Shown: positions 57,272-64,000 of the stretch, in pieces
Layout: every line of letters starts with the position of its first letter
Position numbering within the stretch: the stretch's first letter is position 1
Program-made: the position numbers and the translations under genes
DNA from: Sphaerolaimus hirsutus
Taxonomy: Eukaryota > Nematoda > Chromadorea > Monhysterida > Sphaerolaimidae
DNA length: 64,000 bases
Reading direction: 5' to 3'
Assembly (NCBI GenBank): GCA_964036195.1
Contig: OZ038450.1
Span: 24,333,208-24,397,207 of the forward strand
Notes under the pieces: model-generated
Databases searched by the model: none
What the model was told of the DNA's origin: nothing
Seen by the model: only the letters and a program-made list of their open reading frames with translations

Positions 57272-58858
57272 TAGGGTTCAAATGGGACCGTGGTCCCGGT
57301 ACCCAGTTCAGCAAAAAGTCAGTCCCGGTCCCGGTCCCGACACCCCAGTCCTGGTCCCAGTCCCGGAATTTTTCAGTGTTCCCGACTTTGATGATAAGTG
57401 ATGGAAAAAATGTTGTTTTTTTTCCATCCCTTCTACAAAATTTTTTTCAAACACGTCTAAATATAGTTGCGAGTCAACAAATATAGGTATACAAGACAAG
57501 CGGTAGTAGTTTGTCAAAAAATACATTTCTAATGACCCAGTCCCAGTCCCGGTCCCGACAATCCCAGTCCCAGTCTCGACACCCCAGTCCCGGTCCCGGT
57601 CCCAGTCCTGACATTCAAAAATTCCTGGTCCCAGTCCCGGTCCCAACCACCCAGTCCCATTCCCGGTCCTGGTCCCGACCAGGGTTGGCAAAATCTCAGA
57701 AAAAAATAAAAATAAAATAAAAATAAAATGGAATATTCAAGAATAAAATAAAATAAAATAAAATGGAAAATTTAAGAATAAAAATAAAAATTGTATAAAA
57801 ATTTGAATTTTTGTAAAATTTTTGTAAAATTGTATAAAAATTCATATTTTTGTAAAATTTTTGTAAAATTGTATAAAAATTCATATTTTTGTAAAATTGT
57901 ATAAAAATTCATATTTTTTGTAAAATTTTGTCTCATTGCTCGAGTCTCTACCTATTTATTCATGGATCTGGGGGGCGTCCCAAGCATTGTTAAGTGTCAA
58001 ATGTCATGTAAAATGTCATGCAAAGTGTCAATTGTTATGACAAATGTAAAGTACAGTGTAAATTGTCATGACATGTAAAAATTAAAGTATCAATTGTCAA
58101 GCAAATTGTGTTCAAATCTCATGTTTTATTTTGAAATCTTATGTTTTGTATCCAAATTATGTTGTTGTTAACTCCAAAACTTTATGTGAACATTTGGATA
58201 CAAAAACATAAGATTTGGATATAAAACATACTATGGATACAAAAACACAAGATTTGGATACACAATTTACACTTTGCATGACATTTGTCATGACAATTGC
58301 CACTTTGCTTGAAATTTTACATGACACTTGACATTTTGCATGACAATTGATACTTTACTTTACATTTGTCATGACAATTGACACTTTGCATGACATTTTA
58401 CAAATGTGCCCAGCACGCTCCAGTAGTCCTTCCTCTGAAAATGCAAACCATTCTTATCAATAATTGTAACTTTACACTTGCAGCTAGCTAACAATACATA
58501 TTGCATGCAACTTTTGAAAAGTAAGGGAAAAATTTGTCACAGGTTTTTCATGTAAGGTCTAATTATAACATTTTTCTGGCCTTGCATGCATGTTTCTGAT
58601 TTTTTGTAAAAATTTTGTCCAATTTTTGTAAAATTTTTGTAAAATGAGTCATTTTATTTTATTAATGACTTTTGGGAATAAAATAAAATAAAATAAAATG
58701 AAACAAGAATAAAATTAAAATAAAATAAAATTTTTATACAATTTTTATACAATTTTACTAAAATGAATTTTTATAAAACCAACCCTGGTCCCGACATTGG
58801 AAAATTTCTGGTCCCGGTCCCAGTCCCGGTCCCGAAAACTGGTCCCGTTTGAAACCTA
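57272..58858. mobile_element. GGTCCC-array hAT-like element
   Basis: It begins TAGGGTTCAAATGGGACC and ends GGTCCCGTTTGAAACCTA. ATTGGAGT flanks both ends (57264-57271 and 58859-58866). Arms are CCCAGTCCCGGTCCC arrays. An AAATAAAAT-family element is inserted at 57680-58787. Confidence 0.9.
57680..58787 (+). mobile_element. AAATAAAAT-family hAT-like element, 1108 bp
   Basis: It begins CAGGGTTGGCAAAATCTCAG and ends AAAACCAACCCTG. GTCCCGAC flanks both ends (57672-57679 and 58788-58795), so it landed within a GGTCCC array. The interior is the P-type hairpin array. Confidence 0.92.
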
Positions 58859-59073
58859 ATTGGAGTACCTTAGGACCATTTTTGCAATTTGCAATTTTTT
58901 GCCGGTGTCCAAGTTTTGTTCCTGGAGTGGCCATCGACTCGTGGACTGACTCTTATATACATTTTTTTGAAAATCGGTAATTTTTTCGAATACTAATCAT
59001 CATACAAGCTCAGTAATTATTGTTAAAATGCAATTTGTAAATGCTGATATAACAATGGACATTACACGTGCAG

Positions 59074-59279
59074 GTGATGCTGAGTTGAATGATGGTAAAC
59101 TTAAATCAATCTGTGAGATTTATGAATATTGTGATTCAATGGTTCATGATGATGCTGCCGCAATACACCTTTACAAGCGGATTGACAATGCAACGCGGGC
59201 AGAGTTTTGGCAGTCTGTCCAGATGCAATATGGCAAAAAGCCATGTGAACAGCTTGAATTCCGTCCGCTTACACAGCAG
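59074..59279 (+). CDS. Internal exon 8
   Basis: The acceptor is TTACACGTGCAG|GT and the donor ACACAGCAG|GTATGA. Two leading bases complete a Ser codon from exon 7, then sixty-eight codons follow and the exon ends in phase 0. The peptide contains DAELNDGKLKSICEIYEYCD, HDDAAAIHLYKRIDNATRAE and QYGKKPCEQLEFRPLTQQ. It has an NAT sequon and three cysteines. An ATG 46 bp upstream of the acceptor is in frame but lies in intron-like sequence, so I do not treat it as a start. The phase-0 end implies at least one more exon downstream, which I did not find before 64000. Across all exons the protein has about a dozen cysteines and three sequons, which suggests, without proving, a secreted or extracellular product. 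Confidence 0.7.
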
Positions 59280-59354
59280 GTATGAAAAGTACCTGCGATT
59301 ACTAGTGATTAGTGTTGGAAAAATATGTTTTTATTTGTGGTAATTATTTCAAAT

Positions 59355-59608
59355 GATAATGATGGCAAACTGTCTGAAAAAAGTATTTAATTTTTTAAGT
59401 ATTTTTTCTAAATGAGTTTTTGAATTTTCAAAATTTTTCCCAAAATGGTTTACAAATTTAGAATTAAGTTTTTGAATTTTTGAATTTTTTTGGGTAGTTT
59501 TTGAATTTTTTGAGGTACTATTAGAATCTTTTTCAAACAGTTTTTGAATTTAAGTACCAAAATTTTTGAAAATGTTCATGAATTTTCGAATTTTTTTTGC
59601 CATCTTTA
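59355..59608. mobile_element. Decayed AATTCG-family element, 250 bp
   Basis: TAATGATGGCAAACTGTC at the left and TTTTGCCATCTTTA at the right, with TTTGAATTTTTGAATTT arrays. No matching 8-bp flanks. Confidence 0.55.
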
Positions 59609-59634
59609 CCCATGGTGCTCATGGTTCTTGATCA

Positions 59635-60410
59635 CGGTTGGCAAAATCTCGGAAAAAATGAACATAAAATTGAAAATTGAAGAATAAAATAAAATAAAAT
59701 GGAAAATTTTGAAATAAAAATACAATTTGTAAAAAATTCAAATTTTGTACAATTTTTGTAAAATTTTATAAAAATACATATTTTTGTAAAATTGTATAAA
59801 AATTCAGTTATTTTATGTAAAAAAATGTTGGTCGAGTTTCTACCTGTCTATTTGCAGAACTGGTGCCTGGTGAAGTAAAATGAGAAGTGAAAAGTTAATT
59901 GTGAAGTAAAAAGTTAAAGTGCCCTGTAAAATGTCAAATGTCATGCAAAGTGTCAAAAGTCATTTAAAATGCACTGTAAATGTACATTTGCCATTTTGCA
60001 TGGCATTTTACATGACTTTTGGCACTTTGCATGACATTTGACTTTTTACAGAATCTGGGAGTGGCACCTGCACTTGCAGTGCTTGCCGGAATCCTGAGTT
60101 GCTCAGTGCAAATGGGCCCAGCACACTTTAGTAGTACTTGTAACGTTACACTTTGCAGCTAACTAACAAATACCTACCGCATGCAACTTTTACAAAGTAA
60201 TGGAAAATTTTGTCACTACAATTTTTTCATGTTTTTGTCTAAAGAAAACATTTTTCTGGCCTTGCATGCAAGATTCTGATTTTTTGTAAAATTTTTTGTA
60301 CAATTATTGTCAAATTTTTGTAAAATGTTTCTTTATTTTATTAATGTCATTTTGGAATAAAATAAAATGAAACATGAATAAAATATATATAAAATTTTTA
60401 TACAATTTGT
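59635..60410 (+). mobile_element. Truncated AAATAAAAT-family element
   Basis: CACGGTTGGCAAAATCTCGG starts an A-rich array and P-type interior (59900-60070), then fades at TATACAATTTGTG. The right end is missing. The following 60410-61129 is AT-rich with no recognised feature. Confidence 0.6.
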
Positions 60411-61129
60411 GTGTGTTCATCAATGTATGCAAAAATTGCAGCTACATTGCTCATTCCCACAACAACAAAATGAAAGAGAATGAAAAACTACTCATATATG
60501 CCAGAGGGCTATGTCTAAAATGCAATATAGAATTAAAAAAATATTTTAACATATAAAACAAAATTTATGTTAAAAAATGTATCTGATCACTAAGAATCAC
60601 CAAAATGTACCAAACAATAGAGTATAATTTTCTCCATCACATGCCATTAACCACATGTCCTACAAATGCGTACTTATTCCGCAAAAAAAAAATTTCTGCA
60701 GCATTTTTCTGGAGTATTCAATAATGACTTCATAACATGAAAACTAACAAAAAAACAAAGATGGTAGCCATTTGAGATGATTCTGACTCAGTATTAAACC
60801 ATTTTGAAAACAAAAAAATCATTGTTTTCATTGAGGAACTGTGAACACTAGCTTGTGTGGTGCAATGAAGGGAATGGTTTGGTACAAGCGAGGTCATAAG
60901 CCTATGGATTACAGAGGTTTGGGTTTCCTACATTTTGATAAAAATGACGTTAAAACCACCTGTAATCCTTACGGTTATGACATTACTCATAAATACAAAC
61001 CACTCCTGAATGTCTAGAAAATGTCCATGTTATAAGCTGATACATAACTTTCTGATAATTAAAATTTATTTGTTATGTCAAAGACTCTTGTATTCTGCTA
61101 TTGCGCAAAATTTTTCATGTGCATTATAC

Positions 61130-61340
61130 CAGAGTTGTTAAAATACCTGTATTTTTGGAATACATTTCCAAAGTGTAAATACATAAATAATTTTGGAAGC
61201 ATAAATACACTTTCCAAATTTTAAGTAAAAATATTGAAGTGTAAGGTGTTTTTAAAATACCTAGGAAAGCATGAAAAAAGCGTGAAAATGTAAGTGTAAA
61301 AATGTTTTTCAGAAGTGATCTTGCTGTTGAGCATCAGAAG
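61130..61340 (+). mobile_element. Left end of a GTGTAAGTG-variant hAT-like element
   Basis: CAGAGTTGTTAAAATACC and AAAGTGTAAATAC arrays lead to GTTGAGCATCAGAAG, where the next element is inserted. No right end was found. Confidence 0.55.
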
Positions 61341-62360
61341 CAGGGTTGGCAAAATCTCAGAAAAGAATAAAAATAAAATAAAAATAAAATGGAAAATTGA
61401 AGAATAAAATAAAATAAAATAAAATGGAAAATTTCAAAATAAAAATAAAAATTGTATAAAAATTCGAATTTTTGTTAAAGTTTTTGTAAAATTGTATACA
61501 AATTCATATTTTTGTAAAAATTGTATAAAAATTCATATTTTTTTGTAAAATTTTTTTCTGTTGTTTATAGTTCAACCTGTTCATTCGCGGAGCTGGGGCA
61601 GTCCCAAGCCATGTAAAGTGTCAAAATGTCATATGAAATGGAATGGAAAGTGTCTACTTTCATGAAAATATTAAGTTAAGTGTCAATTGTCATGACAAAT
61701 ATAAATTAAAGTGGAAACTGTAAAGCAAATTGTATCCAACTCTTATCTTTTGTATCCAAATCTTGTTGTTTTTGTAACCAAATCTTATGTGAACATTTGG
61801 ATACAAAAACATAAGATTTAAATACCAAAATATAAGGTTTGGATAGCAAACCATAAGATTCAGATACACAATTTACACTCTGTCATGACAATTATACTTT
61901 GCTTGACATTTGAGATGCCAATTGACTCTTTACTACATTTGTCATGACAATTGACACTTTGCATGATGTTTTACAAATGCACCCAGCACACTCCAGTAAT
62001 CATTCTACTGAAAATGCAAACCATTCTTATCGATAATTGTAACTTAATACTTGCAACTAGCTAACAATACCTACTGCATGCAACTTTTGCAAAGTACACA
62101 AAAAATTTGTCACACGTTTTTCATGTTTAGGTCTAATTATCACATTTTTCTGACCTTGCATGCAAGATTCTGATTTTTTGTAAAATTTCTGTAAAATTTT
62201 TGTAAAATTTTTGTAAAATGGTCCATTTTATTATTTTATTATTTTTTTTGGAATAAAATAAAATAAAATAAAATGAAACAAGAATAAAATAAAAATAAAA
62301 TACATTTTTATACAATTTTTATAAAATTTGTATACAAATGATTTGTATATACCAACCCTG
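61341..62360 (+). mobile_element. AAATAAAAT-family hAT-like element, 1020 bp
   Basis: It begins CAGGGTTGGCAAAATCTCAG and ends ATACCAACCCTG. ATCAGAAG flanks both ends (61333-61340 and 62361-62368). Confidence 0.92.
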
Positions 62361-62394
62361 ATCAGAAGACACACTAATTGCTTTCCCTTTTAGA

Positions 62395-62470
62395 TGATAT
62401 TGGGTTGTCCCAAAAGTTTTTGCCGTTTCAGCATAGTCTCTCATTGGATTGTCCTGGACGATCCTAATGC
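62395..62470. mobile_element. Mariner-like terminus
   Basis: TTGGGTTGTCCCAAAAGTTT followed by TTGCCGTTTC resembles mariner ends. The opposite end and a transposase were not found. Confidence 0.5.
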
Positions 62471-62629
62471 GTTTCAGCCAGGTATAAATATAAGCTGGAA
62501 TTAATTTAAGTGTAAAATTTTGCCATGAAATTGAATACATAAAAGTAAATCCAGTACTCATTCATCTCTCAATCGTGTCCAAAACTCAGCATGCACTGTC
62601 GCCGTTTCCGGGGTAATGAATTTTTCAAT

Positions 62630-62945
62630 GTAATGTATTACCTCGAAATACCCCCATGGGGGTTTATTATTTCGCCAGCAAAATTTGAGGGGGGGGGTTT
62701 ATTCGAGGGGGGTTATTCGAGGTTTTTTTTATTATAAACAAATATTTTATTATTAGCAACGTGTTATAAATAAATGATTGTTCTGATTGTATAAAGACAC
62801 AAAACTCATTTTATCATCAATGTAATGTAAATACCAGATTTCCTGGAAATTTGCCCAGGGGGTTTATTTTTTTGTCAGCAAATTTTGAGGGGGGTTAATT
62901 CAAGGTTTATTCCAGGGGGTCTAATATTTCGCCGGAACTTTTAGT
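62630..62945. repeat. Subtype-2 CCGTAT-type remnants, two partial copies
   Basis: TGTATTACCTCGAAATACCC with TTTATTATTTCGCCAGCAAA at 62634-62725, and GGGGGTTAATTCAAGG at 62880-62945. Confidence 0.55.
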
Positions 62946-63159
62946 TTAGGAATTATTTAGTTTAGGTAATTGACTGTTATTTAATGTATGTTTTCAATAG
63001 TTGCGGCATATTTAAAGATTTGCAGTTTATGTAGTATAAATGTCAATGCTAGCAAAAAAATTGCAAAGGTAAATGTGTTAAAAAGCGCCTAAACTGATAC
63101 CATTCAGCAGATAATGCTGTTGAATATGGAAAATAACACCATTCATCCCAGTACCTTGA

Positions 63160-63375
63160 TGCCATTTCTGGCGCCATCCAAAACAATGGTGCTGGGCGCC
63201 AAATTGGTGCCAGAGAAACATGGCGCCAAGGGTGCCATGGCGCCATTCAAAATAATGGCACCAGGCACCAGATGGCGCCACAGAAAAGGGCGCCAAGCGC
63301 CAATGGCGCCATGGCGCTGGCGCTCCTTCGCGCTATTAAAGGGCGCCAGCGCCATGGCACCATTCCATCATAAGT
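63160..63375. mobile_element. Right arm of a GGAATGGCGCC-type element
   Basis: A GGCGCC array ends in GGCACCATTCCATCATAA, the reverse of the 17351 left end. The left end is missing. Confidence 0.5.
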
Positions 63376-63390
63376 CCTGACACTTTTAAC

Positions 63391-64000
63391 CAGGGTTGGC
63401 AAAATCACAGAAAAAAATAATAAAAAAATAAAATAAAAATGGAAAATTTAAGAATAAAATAAAATAAAATATAATGGAAAATTTCAAAATAAAAATAAAA
63501 ATTGTATAAAATTTGAATTTTTGTAAAAATGTTTGTAAAACTGTATAAAAATTCTTATTTTTGTAAAATTGTAAAAAAATCATATTTTTTGTAAAATATT
63601 TTCCTTGTTGCTTGAGTTTCTACCCGTTTATTTGTGGAAATTGGAGCGGTCCCAAAGCTTTGCAAAGTCTCAAATGTCATGTAAAATGCCATGCAAGTGT
63701 CAATTGTCATGGCAAATAACTAGTAAAGTGTCAATTGTCATGACAAATATAAATTTAAGTGCCAATTGTCAAGCAAATTGTATCCAAATCTTATGTTTTA
63801 TATCCAAATCTTCCATTATGTATCCAAATGTGGATACATAAACATAAGATTTGGATATAAAAACCTAAGATTTGGTTATACAATTTACATGTTCCATGAC
63901 ATTTGACATGACAATTGACATTTTGCATGACAATTGACACTACTTTACATTTTTCATGACAATTGACACTTTGCATGACATTTTACAAATGTGCCCAGCA
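63391..64000 (+). mobile_element. AAATAAAAT-family hAT-like element, cut by the window end
   Basis: CAGGGTTGGCAAAATCACAG begins at 63391 after CTTTTAAC. The A-rich arm and P-type interior follow, and the right end lies beyond 64000. Confidence 0.75.

Noticed and set aside
57290-58850. GGTCCC arrays as a protein of PVPVP repeats
   Set aside because: The frames are interrupted by the nested element and the arrays are inverted about the centre, as expected for transposon arms.
59028-59073. ATG at 59028 as a gene start
   Set aside because: A good acceptor follows at 59073 and exon 7 joins in phase, so the upstream bases are better read as intron.
59355-59608. Intact AATTCG element
   Set aside because: Both ends are decayed and the flanking octamers differ, so it is listed only as a remnant.
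1-64000. An autonomous transposase, retrotransposon polymerase, viral gene or bacterial-type system
   Set aside because: No open frame shows recognisable catalytic or structural motifs of these; the only protein-like segments are the spliced exons described.

Overview
The window looks like nuclear DNA of a complex eukaryote, probably an invertebrate animal. It is AT-rich, has spliceosome-type introns of several kilobases, is packed with short non-autonomous DNA transposons, and shows no operons, no bacterial-type gene density and no recognisable RNA genes. I cannot name the species. Coordinates were read by hand; the splice sites and transposon edges given were checked base by base, while repeat-region edges are approximate. 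A run of exactly 200 N at 2523-2722 is an assembly gap.

One gene can be supported. Eight short exons on the plus strand (15674-15871, 21839-22037, 30478-30601, 39218-39340, 46588-46779, 48607-48644, 54085-54217, 59074-59279) have AG acceptors and GT donors, and their codon phases join in order. Together they encode roughly 400 residues of a cysteine-containing protein with three N-glycosylation sequons, whose family I do not recognise. Two exons each carry one base too many, so the locus is either decaying or contains sequencing errors. The start and end of the gene lie outside the window or were not found.

Nearly everything else is intron or intergenic sequence built from transposons. The commonest class is hAT-like: a short terminal inverted repeat of the form YA-N-N-G..., an exact or near-exact 8-bp target-site duplication (TSD), and subterminal arrays of a family-specific micro-motif (GGCGCC, AATTCG, ACGTAAACG, AAATAAAAT, GATATCGATATTC, GGTCCC, ACTCAAG, GCGCGG). 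Twenty complete elements with matched TSDs were found, often nested. Twice, two unrelated elements sit side by side separated by a single shared 8-bp TSD (8581-12460 and 35064-36837). A second class is TA-flanked MITEs with CCGTAT... termini and long C/G runs. Further material includes mariner-like foldbacks, other large inverted repeats, and satellite-like tandem arrays (22.8-23.6, 44.7-45.5, 51.6-54.0 and 54.9-57.0 kb).

Layout: 0-8 kb, foldback, gap, P and CCGTAT repeats; 8-13.6 kb, a four-deep hAT nest; 14-22 kb, exons 1-2 with hAT and MITE copies; 22-30 kb, satellites, a nested foldback and hATs; 30-41 kb, exons 3-4, a large inverted repeat and a hAT pair; 41-49 kb, a hAT, a mariner-like foldback and exons 5-6; 49-54 kb, a recombined hAT and poly-T/poly-A arrays; 54-64 kb, exons 7-8, a 172-bp tandem array and more hATs. 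No transposase reading frame was found, so these elements would depend on a transposase encoded elsewhere.
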